NCBI GenBank assembly: GCA_934295165.1
Contig: CAKRAT010000012.1
Coordinates: 1 to 41,519 of the forward strand
Origin: an uncultured Dorea sp.
GTDB lineage: Bacteria; Bacillota; Clostridia; Lachnospirales; Lachnospiraceae
Direction of reading: 5' to 3'
DNA: 41,519 nucleotides
Part shown: piece by piece, positions 34,330 through 41,519 of the stretch
How the letters are laid out: every line of letters starts with the position of its first letter
How positions within the stretch are numbered: position 1 is the first letter of the stretch
Position numbers and translations under genes: made by a program
The notes under the pieces: generated by a model
What the model saw: the letters and a program-made list of their open reading frames with translations, nothing else
Told to the model about the DNA's origin: nothing
Database searches by the model: none

Positions 34330-34423
34330 CTTTGCACCTGTCCTTTGTTTTCTTATATTTTAACATATTTTGCACGAATTTACACAAACATTATATAGTT
34401 TTTGTTTTATTTTCTATATTTTC

Positions 34424-34468
34424 AAAAAAACACAGAGCCTCCACGATCATATGATATGGAAGCCCTGT
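34424..34468 (-). terminator. Terminator of the AGCS symporter gene
   Basis: ACAGGGCTTCCA pairs with TGGAGGCTCTGT (12 pairs, two G-T), a 13-base loop, then seven T residues at 34424-34430. Confidence 0.85.
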
Positions 34469-34502
34469 ATTTTATGTCACCTCTGACACAGTCTATATTC
34501 TA

Positions 34503-35960
34503 TTATACATTCTCCGCATTCATTCCTCTGGGAATTCTCTGCTTCTTCTCGTCCACATCCAGCTTTTCTGTAAATGCTTTTGTTTCTTTTACTATAACTT
34601 TGCTGAGTGCAAGTAATGCGATCAGGTTCGGAATTGCCATCAATGCATTGAAGATATCTGCGATATTCCATACTGCCGCAACCGTCATGTATGGTCCTAT
34701 AAATACACATATGATATACAGCCATCTATATGCTTTTACAGCTTTCATATTCTTATTAAACAGATATTCCAGGCAGCGTTCTCCATAATAATCCCATCCA
34801 AGAATTGTTGTAAATGCAAAGAATACCAGGCAAAGCATCAATGCAAATGATGCTACAACCGGAGAGAACGGAAGTCCCTTCTGGAATGCAGCTGTTGTAA
34901 TTGCCACACCTTCCAGTCCTGTATTCCATGTTTCTGTGATGACAATCGAAAGTCCTGTCATCGTACAGATCACGATCGTATCAATAAATGTTCCTGTCAT
35001 TGACACCAGTCCCTGTCTTGCAGGTTCTTTGGTCTGTGCTGCAGCCGCTGCGATCGGTGCACTTCCAAGTCCGGATTCATTTGAGAAGATTCCTCTTGCG
35101 ATACCTTTCTGCATTGCTACGATCATACTTCCCATTGCACCGCCTGCCAGTGCGCTTCCGGTAAATGCTGACTTCACAATTGTTACGACTGCTGCCGGAA
35201 TTGCTGTAATATTGGTCACCATGATAATGACCGCCAGCACTACATACAGAACCGCCATGAATGGAACCACAATCTCAGATACTTTTGCAATTCTCTTGAT
35301 TCCACCTAATACAACCATTCCGACACATACGGTCAGTACCAGGCAGGATATTACCGTTGCCCATGAATAATCATTTCCAAATAATGCTACTGTATGTACC
35401 ATATCCGGGTCAAAGAAGTTACTGACTGCAGATGAGATACCATTTACCTGTGTAAATGTACCAATTCCGAATAATCCAACTCCCGCTCCGAAGAATGCAA
35501 AGATCTTCGCCAGCCATCTGAACTTTACACCCATTCCATTCTCAATGTAATAGAACGGTCCGCCAAGTACATGCCCGTCTTCACCGATCGTGCGGTATTT
35601 TACTGCCAGAAGGCCTTCCGAATACTTCGTCGCCATCCCTAAGAATGCCGTCAGGATCATCCAGAATAACGCTCCCGGTCCGCCTGCCGAGATTGCAGTT
35701 GCCACACCGACAATGTTACCGGTACCAATTGTTGCCGATAATGCAGTACAAAGAGCTCCAAAGCTGGTTACTTCTCCGTGTCCGTCTTCTTCATTTTTCA
35801 CCATGAATTTTAACGCTTTTCCAAGATACCTTACCTGAAGAAGGCCCAAGCGCACAGTCAGAAAAATTCCTGTGACCAGAATTAAGATGATTAACGGAAG
35901 TCCCCACACGACTCCGTCAAACCATGTGATAAAAGTGTCAATACGTCCAAAAATTCCCAT
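34503..35960 (-). CDS. Sodium:alanine/glycine symporter (AGCS family)
   Basis: Sodium-coupled uptake of alanine or glycine through the inner membrane. The 485-residue protein has about 11 helices. AGCS signatures include LIILILVTGIFLTVRLG, the GALCTALSATIGTGNIVGVA segment near 70-88 with the sodium and substrate residues, and FLGMATKYSEGLLAVKYR. GIFSNESGLGSAPIAAAAAQ is at about 290-309, and the C-terminal LGWDYYGERCLEYLF is present. The last 25 residues are charged. A glycine riboswitch directly upstream argues for glycine transport. Start follows TGGAGG at nine bases. Confidence 0.94.
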   Translation of the reverse strand: MGIFGRIDTFITWFDGVVWGLPLIILILVTGIFLTVRLGLLQVRYLGKALKFMVKNEEDGHGEVTSFGALCTALSATIGTGNIVGVATAISAGGPGALFWMILTAFLGMATKYSEGLLAVKYRTIGEDGHVLGGPFYYIENGMGVKFRWLAKIFAFFGAGVGLFGIGTFTQVNGISSAVSNFFDPDMVHTVALFGNDYSWATVISCLVLTVCVGMVVLGGIKRIAKVSEIVVPFMAVLYVVLAVIIMVTNITAIPAAVVTIVKSAFTGSALAGGAMGSMIVAMQKGIARGIFSNESGLGSAPIAAAAAQTKEPARQGLVSMTGTFIDTIVICTMTGLSIVITETWNTGLEGVAITTAAFQKGLPFSPVVASFALMLCLVFFAFTTILGWDYYGERCLEYLFNKNMKAVKAYRWLYIICVFIGPYMTVAAVWNIADIFNALMAIPNLIALLALSKVIVKETKAFTEKLDVDEKKQRIPRGMNAENV

Positions 35961-35972
35961 AATTCATTCCTC

Positions 35973-36060
35973 CATCCTTTTGCCTGAGAGATTTGCAGAT
36001 CTGTTTTCTGCTTACACCTTCGGCGCTTTTCATTTCATTACGAAAAGACTCTCCTGAGTT
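35973..36060 (-). promoter_or_regulatory. Glycine riboswitch (single aptamer) upstream of the AGCS symporter
   Basis: On the minus strand the conserved core is clear: CTCAGGAGAGTC at the 5' side, AGCGCCGAAGGTG in the middle, and ATCTCTCAGGCAAAAGGA at the 3' side, ending at the ribosome binding site. Only one full aptamer is seen; GGGAGAGG near 36130 lacks a matching GCCGAAGG. Its position next to the start codon suggests translational or short-range control. Confidence 0.9.
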
Positions 36061-36170
36061 TTTATGATAACGTAATCGCGTTGCAGCAAATTCGTCAAAA
36101 TAATTGTCATTATTTTGAGAACAAATCCTCTCCCGAATCACTTCATCACGTCTTTGCTTTAGCACGATGT

Positions 36171-36176
36171 AGTATA
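36171..36176 (-). promoter_or_regulatory. -10 box for the glycine riboswitch transcript
   Basis: TATACT on the minus strand, about 115 bases upstream of the aptamer. No good -35 box lies at standard distance, so confidence is low. The stretch 36061-36170 holds nothing else that I recognise. Confidence 0.3.
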
Positions 36177-36217
36177 GCTTATCATGAATCTTTACATATA
36201 GCAAGATATTTTATAAT

Positions 36218-36267
36218 TAAAAATGCAGACAGTATTTATAAGTTATAATTATAATTCCTGTCTGCAT
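36218..36267 (-). terminator. Terminator of the DUF3877-like gene
   Basis: A perfect 10-base stem, ATGCAGACAG (minus strand reading, 36258-36267) with CTGTCTGCAT (36223-36232), an AT-rich loop and then TTTTAATT. It ends the transcript 30 bases past the stop. Confidence 0.8.
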
Positions 36268-36296
36268 CTGTATTTTTATTCTTTTCCGACTGCCTT

Positions 36297-36869
36297 TCAG
36301 AATCCAAAATCCGCATAATCCTCCGGCAAAAAGCGATGATAGATCATATGACATCCTTCGTCCTTAAAGCAGTAATAATACTCATCCTCATTCCCTTCCG
36401 GAAATCTTACCCAGAAGTCAAATTCTCCGTTATCCATATCCCCGGTTCTGATATCTTCTGCTTCTTTCCTAAATATATCAAGGATATCTTCTTTTTTGAT
36501 CCCGTGATTCATCAGCAGTTCTACAAGTTTTTTAATGAATTCATTCTCTGCTGTATTTTCACGGACATAGACACTTCCCTGTTCCGGAATATGCAGGCAG
36601 AATCTGTCTTCTTTGTGTGTCACACGGATATCTCCCAGTTTTGCCTTTACTTCTTCCGGGAACTGTTCCAGACGTGTCTGCATCTCATCCACATCATCTT
36701 CAGCCTCAAAGAAATGATCAAGGGAACTCAGCGGGTAATACAGACGGATCTCTTCTTTCCGGAATCCCAGTTTTGCCTGTTCTTCTTTTATAATATCAAT
36801 CAAATTCTTTTCCAAACGTTCAAATCCCATTTCTGTTCTGTATGCTCCTTTTGTTTTCTCATATTTCAC
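36297..36869 (-). CDS. Conserved hypothetical protein, DUF3877-like
   Basis: A 190-residue soluble protein without signal peptide, membrane span or known catalytic motif. It is acidic, with alternating helices and strands (FERLEKNLIDIIKEEQAKLG at the start, LYYPLSSLDHFF near 45, VELLMNHGIKKEDILDIF near 118, YYYCFKDEGCHMIYHRFLPE near the end). I tentatively place it in DUF3877, a Clostridia family of unknown function. It is divergent from pyrC, with the two promoters sharing about 110 bases. The ribosome binding site is weak, so an internal ATG (MGFERLEKN, 36830) is also possible. Confidence 0.6.
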   Translation of the reverse strand: MKYEKTKGAYRTEMGFERLEKNLIDIIKEEQAKLGFRKEEIRLYYPLSSLDHFFEAEDDVDEMQTRLEQFPEEVKAKLGDIRVTHKEDRFCLHIPEQGSVYVRENTAENEFIKKLVELLMNHGIKKEDILDIFRKEAEDIRTGDMDNGEFDFWVRFPEGNEDEYYYCFKDEGCHMIYHRFLPEDYADFGF

Positions 36870-36893
36870 ATTTTACACAAGCCCTATCCTCAA

Positions 36894-36923
36894 TTGACAA
36901 GCCCGTTTCCAATACATTATACT
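36894..36923 (+). promoter_or_regulatory. Promoter of pyrC
   Basis: TTGACA (36894-36899) and TATACT (36918-36923) with an 18-base spacer. No pyrimidine attenuator is visible in the 48-base leader. Confidence 0.65.
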
Positions 36924-36978
36924 ACATTTATAACATTTACTGTATTTTAACATCACATTTTTAAGGAGGAAATTTATC

Positions 36979-38244
36979 ATGATCATCAAACACGGACTTG
37001 TGATGGATCCGGCATCCGGTCTGTCCGAGCATATGGATATACTGGTAAAAGACGGAAAAATTGTAAAAACCGCACCTGAAATCGCAGACGATTCCGAGGA
37101 CATTCTGGAAGCCGGAGGTCTCATTGTCGGTCCCGGTCTCATCGACACACATGTACACTTCCGTGATCCGGGATTTACCTACAAAGAAGATATTCATACA
37201 GGCGCAAAGGCATCTGCCAGAGGTGGATTTACCTCTGTAATCTGTATGGCAAATACTTCTCCAACCGTTGATAACGCAAACACATTAAAAGACAATCTGG
37301 AACGCGCTTCCAAAGAAGATATCCGTATCTTCCAGGCTGCTGCAATCTCCCATTCATTAAAGGGACAGGATGAAGTAGACATGAACGCATTAAAAGACGC
37401 CGGCGCATGCGGATTTACCGATGATGGAATACCGCTTCTGAATGCCGGGTTCTGTTATAAAGCGATGGAAGCAGCGGAAGCTTTAAATGTACCGATCAGC
37501 CTTCACGAAGAAGATCCGGCATTTATCCGCAACAATGGAATCAACCATGGTAAGGTATCCGATGCACTTGGCATCTATGGTTCTCCATCTATTGCAGAGG
37601 AATCACTGGTTGCAAGAGACTGTCTTCTGGCACTCCGTTCCGGCGCTGATGTTGTGATCCAGCATATCAGCTCCGGTATATCTGTGGAACTTGTCCGCAC
37701 ATATAAGAAACTGGGAGCTCATCTTCACGCAGAAGCTACCCCGCATCACTTCTCCTTAACGGAAGATGCTGTTCTCGAACACGGAACATTCGCGAAGATG
37801 AATCCACCTCTCCGTACGGAAAAAGACCGTCAGCAGATCATCGCCGGTCTTGCCGACGGAACCATTGACCTGATTGCCACCGACCATGCACCACACAGTA
37901 CTGAAGAAAAATCCAAACCAATCACAGAAGCGCCAAGCGGTATCATCGGTCTTGAGACTTCCCTTGCACTCGGTATCACAAACCTTGTAAAGCCGGGACA
38001 TCTGACCATGCTGCAGCTTCTGGAGAAGATGACAGTCAATCCTGCAAAGCTTTATCATCTGCCTTACGGAACCATCCAGGAAGGAGCAGATGCAGACTTC
38101 GTTCTGTTCGACCCAGATGAAACCTGGACTCCGACAGAATACGCTTCCAAGTCTTCCAATTCACCATTTACAGGGAAGGAACTTACCGGGAAGGTGAAGT
38201 ATACGATTTGCGGTGGAAAAATCGTGTATGCGGATGTGAATTAA
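36979..38244 (+). CDS. pyrC: Dihydroorotase (class I)
   Basis: Closes carbamoyl-aspartate to dihydroorotate in pyrimidine synthesis. At 421 residues it has the usual length. The metal site is seen in LIDTHVHFRDPG (His58, His60), in TDDGIPLLN near residue 151, where Asp takes the place of a bridging lysine as in class I enzymes, in the HEEDP and VIQHISSG histidines, and in ATDHAPHS at about 300. The PSGIIGLETSLAL segment follows. AAGGAGG lies nine bases before the ATG. It stands apart from other pyr genes. The repeat element copy B begins directly at its stop codon. Confidence 0.96.
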   Translation: MIIKHGLVMDPASGLSEHMDILVKDGKIVKTAPEIADDSEDILEAGGLIVGPGLIDTHVHFRDPGFTYKEDIHTGAKASARGGFTSVICMANTSPTVDNANTLKDNLERASKEDIRIFQAAAISHSLKGQDEVDMNALKDAGACGFTDDGIPLLNAGFCYKAMEAAEALNVPISLHEEDPAFIRNNGINHGKVSDALGIYGSPSIAEESLVARDCLLALRSGADVVIQHISSGISVELVRTYKKLGAHLHAEATPHHFSLTEDAVLEHGTFAKMNPPLRTEKDRQQIIAGLADGTIDLIATDHAPHSTEEKSKPITEAPSGIIGLETSLALGITNLVKPGHLTMLQLLEKMTVNPAKLYHLPYGTIQEGADADFVLFDPDETWTPTEYASKSSNSPFTGKELTGKVKYTICGGKIVYADVN

Positions 38245-38477
38245 TTTTCTATTTAGTTCATCATCGTGGCTGGCTTACCCCGGTTCATGAGAAAGACTTG
38301 ATTTTCCGGCTTTTTCGTACACTTCCGGTATCACAATGGTTACGGTTCCTCTGTTTAATTATTATGGCATGCGAAAACTCAGGAATAAAACTACAAGGTC
38401 CCAGCCTGTGCATACGGACTGGGACCTTGTAGTTTTATTCCGACCAATGACAGCCGCCATGATACATAAAATAGAAA
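38245..38477. repeat. Palindromic intergenic element, copy B (with terminal inverted repeats)
   Basis: A 233-base element between convergent pyrC and the YhgE-like gene. Its ends are inverted: TTTTCTATTTAGTTCATCAT at the left and, on the other strand, CTTTCTATTTTATGTATCAT at the right, both followed by G/C-rich GGCTG. Inside is a perfect 23-base-pair hairpin (38382-38404 with 38419-38441), the linker TTTTCGCATGCCATAATAAT shared with copy A, and the second palindromic module. It has the form of a MITE or another non-autonomous element. It inserts right at the pyrC stop, so the hairpin may now serve as terminator. Confidence 0.75.
38382..38441. terminator. Hairpin of element copy B, possible two-way terminator
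   Basis: A perfect 23-base-pair stem with a 14-base loop (CCTGTGCATACGGA). It lies between two convergent genes for which no other terminator is visible. The lower arms are T- and A-rich (GTTTTATTCC), but there is no long T run, so termination is a guess. Confidence 0.4.
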
Positions 38478-38478
38478 G

Positions 38479-40398
38479 CTACTTTATCTCTTTCGTCTCA
38501 ATAATAAACTTCACTTCACCTTTCTGTCCGTCCTTAATTCCTCCGAAGCTCTGATATGCTTCATCCGCTTTTTTCACTGCTTTTACATTGTGAAGTACAT
38601 TTTCCAGATCATCTCCCGCAAGATCTCCGAGTTTCTGGATTCCTTCTTTGTCAAATTTCTTCATTTCCTCTGCCAGTGTATTACTTCCGGACGCAAGTGC
38701 CGTCATTCCTGTATTCAACAGCCTTCCTGCTGCCGAAAGCTTTTCTGTTCCACTGGTAAGTACATTTGCCCCGGCATAGATCTGGCTGACACCAGATGTG
38801 TAAGCATCCATTCCGGCTGCCAGACTTTCACTTCCTGCCGATAATTTGGCAGCCGCTGTATTGAGCTGCGCCAGTGTTCCTTTCAGATAAGCCACATTAC
38901 CGGATAAAGAGGACAACTGACGGGTATATTCTTTCAATGCCATAACTTCGGTATTCAGTTGATCCAATGAGGTCATAAATCCTTCTGCATCTGTTGCAGT
39001 CAGAACTCCCTGTATATCTGTGAGCTGCTTCTGAATATTTTGTACATCTTCGGTAATATCCAGTTTTTCCATATCCGGATTATAACTACTCAGAATCTGC
39101 TGCTTCTGATCTTCCGTGATCTTTCCAGCTGCTGTCAGATCGTTCAATGTTATTTCCAGCTGCGATTTTGCAAGTGCGGCTGCATCCTTCCTGATCTGCT
39201 CATTTACAGATATAATGTTTATTGCTTCCACACTCTCTTTTGCAGACTGTACGCTGTTCCTTAATGTCGTCAGTTTTTTCAATGTATCATCTGCACTCTG
39301 TCCAATATTTCCTGCAGCTTCGGATACCTGTGCAGTCCCCTCCGGAATCTCTACTTTTCCAAGCACACCGGACAATGTTCCGAGTCCATTTTTTATCTGT
39401 GCCGCACCTTCTTTTAACCTGGATCCATTGCTGTCCAACGTTCCAAGAGCCGTACTGAGCGCCTTAGCTCCGCTGTTCAGTTTCTCTTCCCCACTCGTAT
39501 ACTCTCCCATATAACTCTGCATCTGTGAAAGACCGTTTGCCAGTTCATCCGTTCCATCCACTAGCTTAGACGATGCGTCCGTCAGTTTACCCATGCTGTC
39601 TGTCAGATCTTCTGCATCCTTCAGATCTTCTGTATCCATCTCACTGAACAATCCTGAGGACAGGATCGTTGCAGTAAAGTCCAGAGAAAAGTCTTTGACA
39701 TCTGCCGTCACTTCTATATAGTCCGGCAGCTCAATATCTTCCACCAGTTCATAATCTTTCAGTCCAAGGCTGTCCGCCAGCCCCGGAAATGCAAGTCCGA
39801 GGACAATACTCTGCCCATCCTGATCCATCACCTTTCCATTAGATACTTCGACATTAGAGAAATGATCTGTCGGAAGCATTAATGCTGAAAGCGCTGTAAA
39901 TGGTACGGTTACGGCTTCTTCTGTTCCATCCGTCTCCACATTCTCTTTTGTCTGGTTCTTATATTCAAACCGGATTTTCACTTTACCTGAAACACCTGCC
40001 ATATCTTTGGCCTTCAGCTCTTTCCCATTCAGAAAATATCTGACCTTTACAGACACCGGCAGTTTTTCAGATGACTCCCCTTCATAGCTAATGTCTTCTC
40101 CTTTGTTCTGCCATACAAGATTCCCGTCTCCCTTTTCTGTATAAGTTTCTTCCCCGTCTGTATTTCTGATATTGGTAAGTTTGGAATAATCTTCGATATC
40201 TGCATTGCCTCCGGGATTCTTTAAAGTTTCTTTTACTTTAATTTTCTTTACTGATCCATTTGCCTTTGCTGTTACATAGACACTTTCTGTCTTACTCACT
40301 TTATCCTTGCCAGTATCTGCATATACCGTAGTTCCGGCATATCCGGCACTCTGCACCATCATTCCGGCCATCAACAGGGCAATTACTTTTCGTTTCAT
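38479..40398 (-). CDS. Secreted YhgE/Pip-like coiled-coil protein
   Basis: A 639-residue protein with a signal peptide (MKRKVIALLMAGMMVQ.. to about residue 27, cleavage near VYADTG). The first 250 residues form beta-rich domains (VSVKVRYFLNGKEL, VSGKVKIRFEYKNQT). Then a long helical part follows with YhgE/Pip-type repeats, e.g. KLSAGSESLAAGMDAYTSG and AGANVLTSGTEKLSAAG, seen twice (280-345 and 515-590). Unlike full YhgE it has no transmembrane helices at the C-terminus, so it is probably exported or surface associated. It lies 15 bases after an FtsX-type permease gene, in the same unit. Function is unknown; a periplasmic-like partner of the permease is likely. Confidence 0.75.
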   Translation of the reverse strand: MKRKVIALLMAGMMVQSAGYAGTTVYADTGKDKVSKTESVYVTAKANGSVKKIKVKETLKNPGGNADIEDYSKLTNIRNTDGEETYTEKGDGNLVWQNKGEDISYEGESSEKLPVSVKVRYFLNGKELKAKDMAGVSGKVKIRFEYKNQTKENVETDGTEEAVTVPFTALSALMLPTDHFSNVEVSNGKVMDQDGQSIVLGLAFPGLADSLGLKDYELVEDIELPDYIEVTADVKDFSLDFTATILSSGLFSEMDTEDLKDAEDLTDSMGKLTDASSKLVDGTDELANGLSQMQSYMGEYTSGEEKLNSGAKALSTALGTLDSNGSRLKEGAAQIKNGLGTLSGVLGKVEIPEGTAQVSEAAGNIGQSADDTLKKLTTLRNSVQSAKESVEAINIISVNEQIRKDAAALAKSQLEITLNDLTAAGKITEDQKQQILSSYNPDMEKLDITEDVQNIQKQLTDIQGVLTATDAEGFMTSLDQLNTEVMALKEYTRQLSSLSGNVAYLKGTLAQLNTAAAKLSAGSESLAAGMDAYTSGVSQIYAGANVLTSGTEKLSAAGRLLNTGMTALASGSNTLAEEMKKFDKEGIQKLGDLAGDDLENVLHNVKAVKKADEAYQSFGGIKDGQKGEVKFIIETKEIK

Positions 40399-40413
40399 CT
40401 TCTCACTCCTCCT

Positions 40414-41519
40414 CTATTCTACATTCTTCAACGCTTCATCCATCGGAACCTTCTTAATCTTCCGATATTCAAGAAGTGCTACCACACCATAGGTAATGAA
40501 TCCGATAAAGAACATTTCCACGTATATCATTGGATCGATCCACAGTGTGATCCATCCTGTCATACTTGACATCATCATCACACGGAAGAGCACATCCATA
40601 ACTACCTTTTCAACCGGAAGGCTTAAGAGCAGCTCTATTACGACTACAACCATGGTCGACATAATATACAGTCTGCTGATTTCTCCATTGGTATATCCAA
40701 GTATCTTCGTCATAGAGATAGACTGTGCATTCTTCTCGATAATAATCTTCGATAACAGATAGATGACGATCATATAGATCATGATTGCAAATCCATTGAC
40801 CAGTCCCATCATATTTCCCATAGACACATCCAGCTGTCTTGAAACCTTCGTCAATGCCTCCAGATCAATCACAGACCCAATGTATTTCTCATCAATGTCT
40901 TTGATCTTTGTATTTGCAAAATATCCTGCATAATAATCACTTCCAAGATCAAATGTCTTATTCAGCTTGTCGCGGCTCATAAACACACAGACCGCTCCAC
41001 TGTAATCATAGATTCCATCTACTTTAAACGTATAACGTTTCCGCCCGTATTTTTCTTTTAACGTGATCTTATCTCCAGGTTCCACCTGATACTTATCCGC
41101 ATATGCTGCCGATACATATACGCCTTCTCCAATATCAGCCTTGATGTATCTGCTGTCTGGTTCTATTCCGTACAGTACTACCTCTTCACTCCTGGCCTGT
41201 CCCGGAATGGTATTCAATGCATATGCACTGAACTTTTCTGCCGTTTTATTCTCTGTCTTTGTACCATTGGAATACTGCATCAGCGAAAGTAAACTTTCCA
41301 GTTTACTTCCACTCATTGCATCCGTCGGAACCTCCAGCATATACTGGTATTTTGCCAGCATATTTTCCTGAATTTCTCCCTGATAATGATTCAATACCGA
41401 TGGCAGTAATAAGCCGAAGAACAACAACAGATTGGCAAACAGGATTCCTACAAACAACACCATATAATTACTGATATTCTGGAAAATAACTCTCAGACGG
41501 AATCTTCGGAAAATTCCAA
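40414..41519 (-). CDS. FtsX-type ABC transporter permease (N-terminus beyond window)
   Basis: At least 367 residues are visible, and the frame is still open at base 41519, so the start lies outside; the ATG at 41463 is internal. Four membrane spans are seen: one near the visible start (LFVGILFANLLLFFGLLLP), then LVNGFAIMIYMIVIYLLSKI, STMVVVVIELLLSLPVEKV, and MIYVEMFFIGFITYGVVALL. Between the first and second is a large extracellular MacB-like domain (ADIGEGVYVSAAYADKYQVE, then PGDKITLKEKYGRKR). The C-terminus ends RKIKKVPMDEALKNVE, the typical FtsX ending. No ATPase gene is visible; it may lie upstream, outside the window. Confidence 0.85.
   Translation of the reverse strand, partial: GIFRRFRLRVIFQNISNYMVLFVGILFANLLLFFGLLLPSVLNHYQGEIQENMLAKYQYMLEVPTDAMSGSKLESLLSLMQYSNGTKTENKTAEKFSAYALNTIPGQARSEEVVLYGIEPDSRYIKADIGEGVYVSAAYADKYQVEPGDKITLKEKYGRKRYTFKVDGIYDYSGAVCVFMSRDKLNKTFDLGSDYYAGYFANTKIKDIDEKYIGSVIDLEALTKVSRQLDVSMGNMMGLVNGFAIMIYMIVIYLLSKIIIEKNAQSISMTKILGYTNGEISRLYIMSTMVVVVIELLLSLPVEKVVMDVLFRVMMMSSMTGWITLWIDPMIYVEMFFIGFITYGVVALLEYRKIKKVPMDEALKNVE

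Noticed and set aside
36110..36140. Second glycine aptamer
   Set aside because: Only GGGAGAGG is present; the GCCGAAGG and closing segments are missing.
1..41519. CRISPR arrays, tRNA/rRNA genes, insertion-sequence transposases, prophage genes
   Set aside because: Looked for on both strands; no regularly spaced repeats, cloverleaf cores, or transposase/integrase motifs seen.

Overview
The window looks like a chromosomal segment of an anaerobic, low-to-mid GC Firmicute, most likely a gut Lachnospiraceae (Dorea / Mediterraneibacter / Coprococcus comes type). Supporting signs are the anaerobic cobalt-early cobalamin genes (cbiD, cbiF, cbiG), ATP-dependent PEP carboxykinase, the short (about 420 residue) LeuC type, a NiaR repressor, a T-box leader on pheST, a DUF6465-like protein, and Gram-positive Shine-Dalgarno and promoter sequences. 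Almost everything is on the minus strand; only the PEP/pyruvate-binding protein at 21.6-24.2 kb and dihydroorotase at 37.0-38.2 kb are on the plus strand. I see no phage, transposase, CRISPR array, tRNA or rRNA.

Layout, left to right. 1-2700: cobalamin genes cbiG (cut by the window edge), cbiF and cbiD, transcribed leftward from a promoter that overlaps a terminator hairpin. 2862-9690: a T-box-controlled run pheS-pheT-sppA-RDD protein-queA. 9696-12437: yihY, a SpoIID/LytB-like protein and a probable 6S RNA with its own promoter and terminator. 12438-17601: pckA, then a leuC-leuD-thrC operon. 17720-21427: a PHP-domain protein, a membrane protein with a very acidic tail, a Lys/Ala-rich DUF6465-like protein and a putative heavy-metal (manganese-type) exporter with a palindrome over its promoter.

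21612-28625: a PEP/pyruvate-binding protein fused to a degenerate KaiC-like domain, a cytidylate-kinase-like NTPase, and an apparent operon of a DUF5058-like membrane protein, a second unknown membrane protein and an amidohydrolase. A TetR regulator is encoded just upstream and a palindrome lies on the operon promoter. 28691-31504: NAD synthesis nadB-nadC-niaR. 31536-34329: a repeat element, then ubiB, a phasin-like protein and dgkA. 34503-36060: an alanine/glycine symporter under a glycine riboswitch. 36297-38244: a DUF3877-like protein and pyrC, divergent. 38245-38477: a second copy of the repeat element. 38479-41519: a secreted YhgE-like protein with an FtsX-type permease running off the window.

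The most unusual structures are the two copies of a roughly 230-380 bp palindromic intergenic element (31536-31918 and 38245-38477), in which one internal module is inverted between copies; the uncharacterised TetR/DUF5058/amidohydrolase locus; and the KaiC-like/PEP-pyruvate-binding fusion. The rest is ordinary core metabolism. Family names were assigned by reading motifs, not by database search.
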